From: Proteus alimentorum
Lineage (GTDB): Bacteria > Pseudomonadota > Gammaproteobacteria > Enterobacterales > Enterobacteriaceae
NCBI RefSeq assembly: GCF_002607735.1
Contig: NZ_NBVR01000024.1
Coordinates: forward strand, 248,001 to 312,000
DNA: 64,000 nucleotides
Direction: 5' to 3'
The notes under the pieces: generated by a model
Database searches by the model: none
The model's input: the letters and a program-made list of their open reading frames with translations, nothing else
What the model was told of the DNA's origin: nothing
Shown: positions 8,769 to 21,400 of the stretch, one piece after another
How positions within the stretch are numbered: the stretch's first letter is position 1
Layout: every line of letters starts with the position of its first letter
Program-made: the position numbers and the translations under genes

Positions 8769-10634
8769 ATGTCTATTGAAATTAAAGTCCCAGATATCGG
8801 TGCTGATGAAGTTGAAGTCACCGAAGTGATGGTGAAAGTGGGCGACCGCATTGAGGAAGAACAATCCTTAATCACCGTAGAAGGCGACAAAGCGTCTATG
8901 GAAGTTCCATCACCGCAAGCGGGTGTGGTTAAAGAGATTAAAATTGCCGTGGGCGATAAAGTCCAAACTGGTTCTCTTATCATGATTTTTGAAGCAGAGG
9001 GTGCCGCACAAGCAGCACCAGCTCAAGCTGCTGCACCTGCACCAGCCGCAGCGCCTGCAACAGCTGCACTGAAAGAAGTTCACGTTCCAGATATCGGCGG
9101 TGACGAAGTTGAAGTCACTGAAGTGATGGTAAAAGTGGGCGATAGTGTTGCTGAAGAACAATCACTGATTACTGTTGAAGGCGATAAAGCGTCAATGGAA
9201 GTTCCAGCACCATTTGCTGGCGTAGTGAAAGAAATTAAAATTGCAACTGGTGATAAAGTGAGTACGGGCTCTCTTATCATGGTCTTTGAAGTTGCAGGTA
9301 GTGCGCCTGTTGCTCAAGCAGCACCCGCTCCAGTGGCATCTGCACCAGCAGCATCTGCGGTGAAAGAAGTCAATGTTCCAGATATCGGCGGTGACGAAGT
9401 TGAAGTGACTGAAGTGATGGTGAAAGTAGGTGATTCCATCTCTGAAGAACAATCGCTGATCACTGTTGAAGGCGACAAAGCTTCAATGGAAGTTCCAGCG
9501 CCATTTGCAGGTGTGGTTAAAGAGATCAAAATTGCCGTGGGCGACAAAGTGAAAACGGGCTCACTGATCATGACGTTTGAAGTTGCCGGTGCAGCACCAG
9601 TTGCTCAAGCACCAGCGGCAGCCGCGCCAGCGCCAGCAAGTTCTACACCAGCAGCGCCTGCTAAAGCACAAGCAACTGCGCCAGCAGCGAAAGAAGAATT
9701 TGTTGAAAATGATGCTTACGTTCATGCAACACCTGTTATTCGTCGCTTAGCGCGCGAATTCGGTGTGAATTTAGCGAAAGTAAAAGGTACGGGTCGTAAA
9801 GGTCGTATCTTACGTGAAGACGTTCAGTCTTACGTGAAAGAATTAATTAAACGTGCTGAATCAGCGCCAGCGAATGCAGGTGGTGGATTACCAGGCATGT
9901 TACCTTGGCCGAAAGTTGACTTCAGCAAGTTTGGTGAAATTGAAGAAGTTGAATTAAGCCGTATCCAGAAAATCTCTGGTGCTAACTTAAGCCGTAACTG
10001 GGTGATGATCCCTCACGTAAATCTGTTTGATGAAGCCGATATTACTGAGGTTGAAGAATTCCGTAAGCAGCAAAATAAAGAAGCAGAGAAGAAAAAACTG
10101 GATGTTAAGATCACGCCGTTAGTCTTCGTAATGAAAGCAGCTGCAAAAGCACTGGCAGATATGCCACGCTTTAACAGCTCTATCTCTGAAGATGGACAGA
10201 AACTGATCCTGAAAAAATACATCAATATCGGTATTGCAGTTGATACACCTAACGGTCTTGTTGTTCCTGTTTTCAAAGATGTTAACAAAAAAGGCATTAT
10301 CGAACTGTCTTATGAGTTAGCAGAAGTGTCTAAGAAAGCGCGTGCAGGTAAACTGACAGCAGCAGATATGCAAGGCGGATGTTTCACTATTTCTAGCCTT
10401 GGTGGTATCGGTACTACCGGTTTTGCACCAATCGTTAACGCACCAGAAGTTGCGATTATGGGACTTTCCCGTTCTTCTATGAAACCAGTATGGAATGGTA
10501 AAGAATTCGTACCACGCTTGATTTTACCAATGTCATTATCTTTCGATCACCGTGTGATCGATGGTGCTGACGGTGCTCGATTCATCACTCTGATTAATCA
10601 ATACATGAGTGATTTACGTCGTTTGGTAATGTAA
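8769..10634 (+). CDS. aceF: Dihydrolipoamide acetyltransferase (E2), three lipoyl domains
   Basis: AceF forms the core of the pyruvate dehydrogenase complex and passes the acetyl group to CoA. Three lipoyl domains are seen, each with the GDKAS motif; the predicted lipoylated lysines are K41, K140 and K237. Ala/Pro-rich linkers follow each. The peripheral subunit-binding domain lies near residues 317-355, and the catalytic domain (about 385-621) ends with the HRVIDG active-site motif (His594, Asp598). Length (621) is close to the E. coli three-lipoyl form (630). The lipoyl domains are very similar at the DNA level, which creates spurious antisense reading frames. Confidence 0.97.
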   Translation: MSIEIKVPDIGADEVEVTEVMVKVGDRIEEEQSLITVEGDKASMEVPSPQAGVVKEIKIAVGDKVQTGSLIMIFEAEGAAQAAPAQAAAPAPAAAPATAALKEVHVPDIGGDEVEVTEVMVKVGDSVAEEQSLITVEGDKASMEVPAPFAGVVKEIKIATGDKVSTGSLIMVFEVAGSAPVAQAAPAPVASAPAASAVKEVNVPDIGGDEVEVTEVMVKVGDSISEEQSLITVEGDKASMEVPAPFAGVVKEIKIAVGDKVKTGSLIMTFEVAGAAPVAQAPAAAAPAPASSTPAAPAKAQATAPAAKEEFVENDAYVHATPVIRRLAREFGVNLAKVKGTGRKGRILREDVQSYVKELIKRAESAPANAGGGLPGMLPWPKVDFSKFGEIEEVELSRIQKISGANLSRNWVMIPHVNLFDEADITEVEEFRKQQNKEAEKKKLDVKITPLVFVMKAAAKALADMPRFNSSISEDGQKLILKKYINIGIAVDTPNGLVVPVFKDVNKKGIIELSYELAEVSKKARAGKLTAADMQGGCFTISSLGGIGTTGFAPIVNAPEVAIMGLSRSSMKPVWNGKEFVPRLILPMSLSFDHRVIDGADGARFITLINQYMSDLRRLVM

Positions 10635-10639
10635 TTTTA

Positions 10640-10662
10640 AAACCGGTGCTTAGCGCCGGTTT
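10640..10662 (+). terminator. Hairpin after aceF, weak terminator
   Basis: AAACCGGTGC and GCGCCGGTTT form a ten-pair stem (one G-U) with a three-base loop directly after aceF. Only a short T-rich tail (TTTCTCT) follows, so termination may be partial. That would allow some readthrough into lpd, which also has about 170 bases of leader for its own promoter. Confidence 0.55.
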
Positions 10663-10834
10663 CTCTGATTACAGTGATGGATTTTACAGTCATACATCTT
10701 AGGTTGTGAGATCCGTCATGTTAGAGCGCTTTTCAGTTTATTAACATTTCTGTAAACTGCATGCGGTATGTAAGTCTCGGTGTTAAATATGGATTATCGT
10801 CTGACTCGCCGGACAAATAAATAATGAGGTCACG

Positions 10835-12262
10835 ATGAGTACTGAAATTAAAGCACAGGTAGTGGTTCTCGGTGCAGGCCCTGCGGGTTATTCCGCGGCG
10901 TTCCGTTGCGCTGACTTAGGTTTAGAAACAGTTTTAGTGGAACGTCACTCTACTTTAGGTGGTGTTTGTCTGAACGTGGGTTGTATCCCTTCTAAAGCGT
11001 TACTCCACGTTGCTAAAGTTATCGAAGAAGCGAAAGCATTATCTGAACACGGTGTTGTATTTGATGCACCAAAAACAGATATTGACAAAATTCGCATCTG
11101 GAAAGATAAAGTTATCTCTCAGTTAACGGGTGGCTTAGCGGGCATGGCTAAAGGCCGTAAAGTAACTGTCGTTAATGGCGAAGCACGATTCACTGGTTCT
11201 CACACATTGTCTGTTGAAGGTGCTGAAGGTACAACTACCATCACTTTTGACAATGCAATCGTTGCCGCTGGCTCACGTCCAATCGAATTACCGTTCATTC
11301 CACATGAAGACCCTCGTGTATGGGATTCAACAGATGCACTACAACTGAAAACCGTACCAGAGCGTTTACTGGTTATGGGGGGCGGTATCATCGGTCTGGA
11401 AATGGGAACGGTGTATCACTCTCTGGGTTCTCAGATTGACGTAGTTGAAATGTTTGATCAGGTTATTCCTGCTGCTGATAAAGACGTGGTTAAAGTATTT
11501 ACCAAACGTATCAGCAAGAAATTTAACCTGATGCTAGAAACTAAAGTTACTGCTGTTGAAGCAAAAGAAGATGGCATCTACGTAACAATGGAAGGCAAAA
11601 AAGCCCCAGCAGAACCACAACGTTACGATGCAGTATTAGTTGCTATCGGTCGTGTACCTAACGGTAAACTGTTAGACGCAGGTAAAGCGGGTATCGAAGT
11701 TGATGATCGTGGCTTTATCCATGTTGATAAACAAATGCGTACTAATGTACCTCACATCTTTGCTATCGGTGATATCGTTGGTCAACCAATGCTGGCTCAC
11801 AAAGGTGTCCATGAAGGTCACGTTGCAGCAGAAGTTATCTCTGGTAAGAAACATTACTTCGATCCTAAAGTTATTCCATCAATCGCTTATACTGAACCAG
11901 AAGTTGCATGGGTTGGTATGACTGAAAAAGAAGCGAAAGAGAAGGGCGTTAGCTATGAAGTGGCTTCTTTCCCTTGGGCCGCATCAGGCCGTGCAATCGC
12001 ATCAGATTGTGCTGATGGTATGACTAAACTGATTTTCGACAAAGAAACTAACCGTGTTATCGGTGGTGCAATTGTTGGTTCTAACGGTGGTGAACTGTTA
12101 GGTGAAATCGGTCTGGCAATTGAAATGGGTTGTGATGCTGAAGATATCGCATTAACTATCCACGCCCACCCAACGTTATACGAATCAATTGGTATGGCTG
12201 CGGAAGTATTTGAAGGTAGTATCACTGACCTGCCAAATCCAAAAGCGAAAAAGAAAAAATAA
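10835..12262 (+). CDS. lpd: Dihydrolipoamide dehydrogenase (E3)
   Basis: Lpd reoxidises dihydrolipoamide with NAD+ for the pyruvate and 2-oxoglutarate dehydrogenases and the glycine cleavage system (the gcv genes are in this window). The 475-residue flavoprotein has an N-terminal FAD Rossmann motif (GAGPAGYSAA), the redox disulfide Cys45/Cys50 in GGVCLNVGCIPSK, a central NAD-binding motif (GGGIIGLEMG), and the HAHPTLYE active-site segment near the C-terminus. A 200-base gap separates it from aceF; in E. coli lpd has its own promoter there. Confidence 0.97.
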   Translation: MSTEIKAQVVVLGAGPAGYSAAFRCADLGLETVLVERHSTLGGVCLNVGCIPSKALLHVAKVIEEAKALSEHGVVFDAPKTDIDKIRIWKDKVISQLTGGLAGMAKGRKVTVVNGEARFTGSHTLSVEGAEGTTTITFDNAIVAAGSRPIELPFIPHEDPRVWDSTDALQLKTVPERLLVMGGGIIGLEMGTVYHSLGSQIDVVEMFDQVIPAADKDVVKVFTKRISKKFNLMLETKVTAVEAKEDGIYVTMEGKKAPAEPQRYDAVLVAIGRVPNGKLLDAGKAGIEVDDRGFIHVDKQMRTNVPHIFAIGDIVGQPMLAHKGVHEGHVAAEVISGKKHYFDPKVIPSIAYTEPEVAWVGMTEKEAKEKGVSYEVASFPWAASGRAIASDCADGMTKLIFDKETNRVIGGAIVGSNGGELLGEIGLAIEMGCDAEDIALTIHAHPTLYESIGMAAEVFEGSITDLPNPKAKKKK

Positions 12263-12296
12263 GCTGATTGTATAATCAAAGCAACACCTAAATGTT

Positions 12297-12332
12297 AAGA
12301 GCCAAGTTCATTAAGAGCTTGGCTCTTTTTTC
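12297..12332 (+). terminator. Intrinsic terminator of lpd
   Basis: AAGAGCCAAG pairs with CTTGGCTCTT (ten-base stem) and is followed by a run of T residues. It lies 35 bases after lpd and faces the convergent toxin gene. Confidence 0.85.
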
Positions 12333-12396
12333 ATTATGAACATATAGGCATTTAAATTTATACGGTTTATTTTTCTATTAAGAGCACTCTTAAGGC

Positions 12397-12441
12397 AAAA
12401 AATCCTCTCGCGTTACAGTTCACATTTAACGGAGAGGATTT
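12397..12441 (-). terminator. Intrinsic terminator of the MARTX toxin gene
   Basis: On the minus strand AAATCCTCTC at 12432-12441 pairs with its complement at 12400-12409, extended by a five-pair CGTTA/TAACG segment past one bulged base, and the stem ends in six T residues. It lies 28 bases beyond the toxin stop codon. Confidence 0.85.
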
Positions 12442-12468
12442 ATTATGGCTATAGAGTATGTTTACAAA

Positions 12469-15400
12469 CTACACTAATATGCCTTTTCCTGAAATTGTAT
12501 CTGTCCAAGCTGCGGCTATCATTTGCTTAGCTTCACCATTTATATTATCGAAAAATCCGTATGTGCCTGCTTTCATGGGGAATGTACTCATTGCTTGAAT
12601 CTGAATAGCGAGTGCATTACTTGATAAAGCCACATATTCACGCTGATCAGAAGGATCTTTATCTGTCATTTCGATCACAATTTTTGCCTGATTGCCATTA
12701 AAATACTGAGTAAAGATCGTCGAGCCAATGCGTTCAAATGCGGCTTGTTCTCCTGTACTTTGTGGTGTCCGAATATGTGAGATCTTTAAATCATAGCCAC
12801 TGCGTTCAAACCATAATTTATTCCAATCAATATCTCCAAGCACAATATTATCTTCTTGGCTAATATCATCTACATAGCAATCAATCACATTATGATTAAT
12901 CAGGAAGCTATCGATACCTTCTCCACCTTTGAAGTGGTTCTGATATCCACCTAATATGATAATATCATTACCTGTATTGCCATTAAGAATGCTAAATTTT
13001 GAGAATGAAGCGGCAATGAGTTGATCATTCCCATCACCACCATTAACGATGGCGTGATAACCCATTAGTTGAATTTCGTCATCCCCACTTCCTCCATTCA
13101 AGCTATTATCGTTACCAAAGATTTTGGAAAAATCATTGCCTTCCTCTAGGGATATTTGGTTGTGGTTACCGATTGTGACAACAAAATCTTGTTCACTACC
13201 ACTGAAAATGCGATTGTAGTTACCAGTAGTGACGACATAGTCATTACCTGCATTAGTATGGATTTCACCGCCTTCACCAAAGACAAAGGCTTTATCGAGC
13301 CCGCCACCTAAATAGACATTATTGATCCGGCCTGCGATAACGGCAGTATCATCTCCATCGCCTCCAAACATCATATTTGAGTGCCCCATCAAGACGCCGA
13401 GATCATTTCCGCTACCGCCAGTAAAAATATTTGAGATCCCTGTTGCATAGAAAGCATCTGAACCACGCCCACCCCAAAAATTATTATTATCTCCGAGGTA
13501 AGCGCCAAGATCATTCCCGTCCCCCCCCCAATTGAAATTATAGTTGCCAAGAGAGACATGTATGTCACCATCGCCTTTTAAATGGCCGCTATTACGCAAG
13601 AAATCGAGCGTTTTCTTCTCCATATTCAGCACATCAGCCGCTAAATTTTCTTTGAGGTTTTCAGCGAGATCGCGCATATTTGCGCGTTTATCTTTATTAA
13701 AGATTGTGGCAAATAGATTGGGTATATTCAGCGAATTGAAGCCAAAAGGGCGCTCTTCTTTTTCTGTTGTTTCGCTGTTTTTAGCTTGAGTAGTTGATGC
13801 ATCAGTAATTGATATTTTGGGGTTAATTGAAACCTCAGTTTTATTTTGTTGATCTTTTGTCGCTTTTGCTTTTAATCCATGGCTTTCAGCAAATGAAACA
13901 ATACCATCCTTGCCCATATTAATAGATGATTGAAGGCTATCTAATAATTTTGTCGGATCAGTAAATGCGGACAGTTGTTCACCACCAAACTCAGTCACTA
14001 CGGCAAGCATATCTTTCAAAATAGCCACAACATCAATGGGTTCACCGTGACGAGAGATTATTTTTCCATCCTCGCTATAGTCGACGCCAAAAATATCACC
14101 CAGTGTCGTATCTGAATTAACGCTGGCTAATCGACCTAACAATTTATTTTTTAATTTAGTCGGTAAATTTTGGAGGTTATAAGTGAAGGTGGTTTTCACT
14201 ATGCCAGTTGCTGTAAATTGCTGCGTCATTAAGCCAAATAATGAACCAAGATTGGTGTCCATAATAGACTGGATATTGTCACCAAACATCAAGTTCCAAT
14301 TCCCTGTTGTAACTTGAATATCAGCACCTTGGCCGCCAATGGCGAAATTAAAAGCGATTTTACTATTTAGTTGACGAAGTTGCTCAGCTCGACTGATTTT
14401 TCCCATCTTGTTGTTATTGCCACTGCCTCCCAACCACTGATTATATTTTTTGTTCAGTGTAGCTTCTAGATCACTCTTTAATCCTCGGCTACTACGGTTA
14501 TGCTGTGAATTCAGATCAGTCAGTGTTTTATAGTCAACATCGCTCGTTTGGTCTATTCCTGACATATCTATGGCAAACTTTTTTGCACCAGCGAGTGTCC
14601 ACTGACTGTTTTGTTCCGACAACCAATCATCATTTTCACCTGAACATGCGATTGACTCTAGAACTTTGGCGATACTAGCAGCACCGTCAAAAGGGTTGAT
14701 CAGTGGAGGGGTTGGGATTGATTTTTCTAACATCACAATAAGATCATTACTACGTCCCAGATTAAAGCTGACGTTACGTGTACCAACAAATAATTGCGCA
14801 CCTTCGAAAGCTTGATAGCCAGCAATATCAACACTATGTTTACTATCACCATTACCAACGTGTACCATCACATTGTTATCACCGAAAACCAGTGATTTAA
14901 ATCCGCCAGTGCCCACTTTGATCCCGAGATTAGAGGTTCCCCAATTAACTGTTGTAAATTCGCCGTCACCCACACTGACTTGGATATTGCCAGAATAGCT
15001 TAATGATGAATTATCACTTCCAGATGAGCTTTGTTTGGCTGGTTTTTTACTTTTTTTTGGGGGAGTAAAGACCTCATTATTATCTGCGATTGCGCCATGT
15101 ACTTGGTTATCGTTTGAAGTACCTACTTTAGCTAAATTAATATCACCTTCGGCAATACCATTACGTATTTGCTCAAATTCAGTTGTGATTTTTCCTTCTT
15201 TATTCCAATTTAACACGACCTTGTTTTGGTTTTGTTTGGCTACCCACTCTCCATTGTCATCTTTGGTATATTTGTGACCATTGGCATCAACCGCGACCTC
15301 TGTTACTCGCGCTGAAACGCGACTACGAATACCTTGTTGATCTAATGCATTGATAAACTGATGGGCAAACCCAGCCTGTTTGTCGTCACTTATTAACGAA

Positions 15401-18400
15401 CAGCCGACAATACTGATATGTTCAGGGGTTGTGTTGATATGGTTTTCTTTGCTAAATACGGTACTGAATTTAGCCAATTGATTGGAAAGCTCGTCAGCAT
15501 TGTAGTTGCTAAGGCGTAAATGATTATTTTCACTTGTTTCACGACCATGTCCAACAAGTTGCCAACGTATTTTACCTGAAAGTTGTGTTGGGTCGCCATA
15601 AACTACACGGTAATTACCATCGGCATCCAATTGTACCACTATACTATTTTTGGCATGTTTAGCGGCAAGTGATGAAGCTGCTTGAGCGGCTATCGGATCA
15701 TCTTCTGTTTGGATAATAATTTGGCTATCAAAACGACTATCACCCCCATTGTCATTGGGCTTTACATATACCATTCCCCAATTAGTCACCTTCTTCTTTT
15801 TTATCGGGTTTTGTATCGAATCTAGTGCTTTTCTGTGATTGGTGTTATTTACATACTCTGGGGACAGTAAACTTGATATTATTTGTTTACCGTATTGATT
15901 CATCAACATACGGCTAGCGAAATGAGAAACATCGGTTCTTTCTCCTTTAACTAGATATCCTTTGTCAAGCAATTTGGTGCGCATTTTTTCACCGCTCATG
16001 CCCAATTCGTCACAATCGGTGAGTAATATAATGGGGATATCTTTTGAGAAACCCTGTAGATTTTTTTCTACGGATAATTGCCCATTGATTTTTTTTGCGA
16101 GTTGACCCGTAAATCCCATTGGGTTATGTATTTTATAAGCACCAATCGCTTTTGACATACTTGGCATTGGCCTATCTAATAATAGTCCCGCAATGCGCTG
16201 ACCATTAGCGGAAATTTCGCTTGCTAATTTAGCCGCAATAGGTGCTCCCATGGAATAACCATGAATAATAATATTTTTAGGATCGACGCCTTTATCATTA
16301 ACGAGATAACGGAACATTGTTTGTGCATCAGCATACATTCCTTGCTCTGTTGGCGAGCCATCACTTTCGCCAAAACCTCGCATGTTAATCGCTAACATAT
16401 CGATGCCTTGTTGGTTGTAATAATGGTAAAAACCAGAAGCTTGATTCTCGGCAGGGGTATTTGAGCCATGCAAAAATAGTACTACTTTCTTATCAGTCGC
16501 TTCCTGAATACCATTATTTCCTCTGTAATATGCACCGGTAAGACGACCAGCATCACCTTTTAATGTTATTTTTTTTGCATTTTTCATCATTATTATTGCC
16601 GTCATTTCACGACGGCGATCATAGTCGCCGAAAAAATAATCATTAAAAAAACGTGTTAATGGACTAAAATTATTTTTCTCGTTTGGTGGCGTGGCGTCAT
16701 TATCAATAGCCACCTTGTTGTACACTTTATTGTGGTTGTCTGATAACGCTTGTAAATTAGAATGTATAGGTTTGCTCTGTTGTACCGCAATTTGGGCTAA
16801 TCGTGCTTCTTGTATTTTTTGGGAAAATTGATATAGCTCATTTGGTGTCCATACGCCAAATCTAGGTTTCCAATGATGACCAATCAGTTGATCTGCGCCA
16901 CCAGCTTTTAATATTCGAGCAACAATACTAGAACAGTTTTTGGTTAATAATTGGTAACGAGGATCAGGCTGACTATTAATGCGCTTCCACTCTTTTTGCA
17001 TGGCAGCGACATCAAGACCTTCTAGATTAATGCGAAAAACCATCCCATCGTTTGTGCCATCAGCCACTCCTGTTTTGAGATTTTCTGTTTTCTGGTTTTC
17101 AATTTCTTTAATTTTCTTGATTTCCAATGCAAAGGTTTGGTTAACCATCGCTGCTGGAAAGGCAATTTTTATCCAGTTTTTCACTGTGATTGAAAAGTCT
17201 GTTGATACTTCAAGCGGGTTACTATTTGGGCTTTCCCATTGTTTAATAAAGGGTTGTGAAATCTTTGGTGGAATGACTGTTTCTTGGAGCCTATCAGGGT
17301 TACTTAACAGTGAGCCTGCAATTTCAGGTGTCATCTTTTCAAGACCTTGAGTAAGATTCGTTTTATTTCTAAACTCTTTCAACAGTTTGTCATTTTTACC
17401 CTGATCTTTACCTAAATTGAAATTTGTCTTTTCCTCTTCTTGAATATCAATTTGTAATGTCATGAAATTTGTTGTTCGATTCACCGGTTGGCTCAAATCA
17501 TACCAGCGTAATCTTAAATCAGGGTTTTCCTCTGTTGCAATATTAAATGGGGTTGCGATATATTTGTTCCCTTCTGGCCACCAACTGACATAATTATTCT
17601 TCTGGTTATTTTGCATATTATTGCGATCTAATTGTAAGCGTCCTGAACCTATTTGCAGCGCAGCATGCCCGAAACGACTATGTTTGGTAGGCTTCCAGAT
17701 ATATAGTGTGGAACTGATTGGCGAAACTTGTTGTTCAATCTCTCGGTGAATTTTTTTCAATCCTGACAGGTCAATACCATGGCCATTTCGGGCAAATTCA
17801 TTTTCTGTAAATTGATTAAATACCTGATTGGTAATTTCACTGCCATACTCTTTTTCGACCAATCTTTTAATGCTTGCAATTGCATTTTTACCACTAATAA
17901 GTTTGTCTTGATTTTGTAAATTATTTTTCCCTTTTGTCACAAAGTTGCCGTTTTCATCAAGATAAATATGTTTGTTGGTTTTTAAGTTAGCATTTAAGAG
18001 GCGATCGTATAAATGGCTAAAGCTGTTATCAGCGTTGATTGTATGACTATCTAGTATTAAAGCAGCTGCATGTTTATAACGTGTATTGACTTGAGTTTGT
18101 AACTGTTTCAATCCATCATTGCGTTCGGAGTCAGGATGCCCTAATAGGTAACCATCAATTTGGTTTCGCAACTGATCTAGCATTTGCAATTTTTCTATTG
18201 GTAAGTCGTTTGGATTAGACTCTTTTTTATGATAGTCATTAAGCGTGGTAACGAGCGCTTTATAACTTTCGCCTTGTATTTTGCCTTTAACACTTGCAAC
18301 TCTATGCAGTTCATCAACTGACATGACTATTGAATCGGTTAACATTTGCCATTTATGACTTACATATTCTGCAAGTATCCTATCTTTGTTATTATGACTC

Positions 18401-21400
18401 GATTTAATTTCGTCATTTTCTAAATGAAGTTCATTAGGTATTGCTTCAAAACTTGAATAATTGGCTAAAATAAAGTGTTCTATTATTTTTTGCTTAGTTG
18501 GATCGTTGATGTTATCCAAATAAATATTTTTTTGGATACGCATTCCGTTTTTTGTCAAAATAAAAGTAAAATGTTTGTCATGATTATCAATATTTATATT
18601 GAATTTCTGTTTTAGCGTTTCAAAAATGGGGCGTTCTGCTAATCCAGAAAGATTGACCGCGATAGCCCCTATTTTGTGATATTGAAGATTGTCTGAACGA
18701 AGAGAAGGTTGCTGATAGCTTGCTACGCCATGCCCATTAAGGTTTGATATAGAGGAAGGAAGGGCGTTTGCCGATTTTTGTCGGATCCCAGCATTAATGC
18801 TTAAACGATTAATGGCTTGCTGAGCATCATCCAGTAATTCCTGATTAATTTCTGTCAATTTATCATTGAAACGATCATCATTTTTTTTAGTTGATATTGG
18901 TTTGATGTAACTGGATGGGGTATTATCAGCCCCCTCTACATAGGCAGCTTCTCCTGATAAACCACTACCATGCGCTCCGTGACGATTAGGTTTATCACTT
19001 TCTTTCAGTTGAACAGATTTAGCTTCTTTTTGTGCTTTATCCGATATGTTAGTCGCTGTTTTTTTCTCCGTATCTCCTCGTAATCTCGCTTCTTCCACCA
19101 TGGTTGATGCTTTTTTCTCTGCTATTTCAGCCTTGTTTTTTTTATCTCTCGCGTCCGAATATCTTTTATCCGCATCGTTTTTGGCTTTGGCGGTATCGAG
19201 TTTCGCGCCCTGACAATGTTCTTCACTTTGAATAACGCCATATTCTGATTTCTCTATCGATTTTTTCACCTTTTTAAGGTTTGCAGAATATTTAACCTTA
19301 ATATTATCAACATGCGCTGAAACCATTTTTTTAGTATTACTTAAGTTCTTCTGTACATCATTTAAAATCCCTTCCGCGAATAGCTCACTCCATTGTTGAT
19401 CTGATGTTTTTTCACCTTGTGAATGTTCACTGAGTACTTCAAGTGTTTGACCAATAGTGGTCAAATTGTGTGTTACTGAATTAGCTTCTTCAATAATGGC
19501 ATCACGTTCTGTCTGGCCGTTTTTCTCCAGTGCAACTTGATCGGTCGATTCAAGTTCCGTTTGTGTAGTTGAAATGCGATCTAATTGGCGTTGTTTTTCA
19601 TCAGCTAGTTTTTGGCGATTTTCATCTGCATTATTTTTATCCGCGAGGGCATTTTTTGTCGCATCAGAATCTGAGAGATACTTGTTGATATTTGCTGCCG
19701 CTGATTTAGCAACGATATTTCTTAGTTTGTAATTATTTCCTTGCAAGCCACCAGAACCCGGAATTGTAAAAACAAGGCGATTATTTTCTGCATTGGCGGT
19801 TAATTTAATTTTTTGTTGTTGCCATGCTATCGATTTGTCTTCACTTGATGAAGTAAATACAACTTCACCATTCCAGATAACACTCAATTTATTCTCTGTT
19901 GGCGTATTATCTTGTCGTTCATACTCAAAACTTAATTCAATCACTTCATCTTGCATCAAACCACTAATATCCTGATACATAGCGATATTGGGCTCATATG
20001 GCTCCTCGTATTCTGTTATAATTCCGTGATCCCAATAATCCTCACCATTAGTATTCATTGCCGTATCAGTAGATGTTTTCTGTTCATACTGACTCATTGT
20101 TTTTATTTCATCTTCGGTATATACAACGTTCCAACTTTCGGTTTCATATTCAAACCCATGTTTAAAATCACCATTCATGACCAAATTAGGACTGTTATTG
20201 GTTAAGTTGGATTCATCTGAATTAACATCGCTTAAATCGGGTGTTTTTACCTCAGTAACCTTGCTCTTTAAATTTTTGCCAATGCGACTCTCCACTTTGT
20301 CGATTTCATTCATTTTGAAACCGTCGATTGAAGATTTTTCAATTAAGTTAATCGCCCCTTTACCTTTACGGGATCCAGAAGTGGTTGCATCATCACCTTG
20401 TACCAAATAGTTAATGGCCTGACTCCCAACCATACCAAGTACACTTTGTTTTATATTGCCGAAGAAAGTCGCGAGTTTATTACTTTGAGTATTACTAGAA
20501 GCAACCGATAAGCTGTAGATATCACCATTGCCAATTTTAACGATGACATTGTTTTTTGCGTAAGAGGCGTTAATACCTAAACCGTTACCAACATGGATAT
20601 TCGCATTAGCGGTACCTTTCATGACCGAAACATTTAAGCCATCACCCACCTTGGTACTTACGTTGTATTTCCCCCAAGCAACGTTTACTGATACATCATT
20701 ACCCACTTTTGTATTGATATTTGCGTCGCCGTATGTAACGGTAACGCCGAGCCCATCGCCTACGGTTGTTGTAATATTTGCTCGGCCTTTTGCTATGGTG
20801 ACTTGCGTGCCATTACCTACTTTTGTTGAAATATTGGCTTTACCCCAAACTATGCCATAGTTGTCGCCTTTTCCCACCATAGTGACAATATTCGCATTAC
20901 CTTTTGCTAATGTGACCTGACGGCCATCACCGATTTGTGTTACAACATTCGTATTACCCCATGCACCAGTATAATTATCCCCATTACCTACGTGCGTAAT
21001 AATGTTGATATTACCTTTGACGACAGAGAGTTCTTGCCCATTTCCCACTTTGGTAATGATATTGGCATTTCCTTTAGCGAAATTATATCGTTCGCCATCG
21101 CCGATATGAGTGAAAATATTGGCTTTTCCCCATGCAGCATTAATGCCTAAACCATAACCTACTTTGGTGATGATATTGGCGTTGCCTTTGGCAAAACCTA
21201 TCGTGGCGCTATTGCCAATATGGGTCATAATATTTCCCACCTTTGAAATCAGCAGACCTACGGTGATCCCATCACCCACTTTTGTTAAAACGTTCGCTTT
21301 TCCCCCTAGGAGCGCAGCGGTTATTCCATCACCCACATGAGTAACTATATTTCCTTTAGCGCCTGCAATGACGCCCGCAATGCCATTCCCCACTTTTGTT

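Noticed and set aside
8660..9571. Minus-strand frames inside aceF
   Set aside because: They recur three times because the lipoyl domains repeat at the DNA level; no independent coding evidence.
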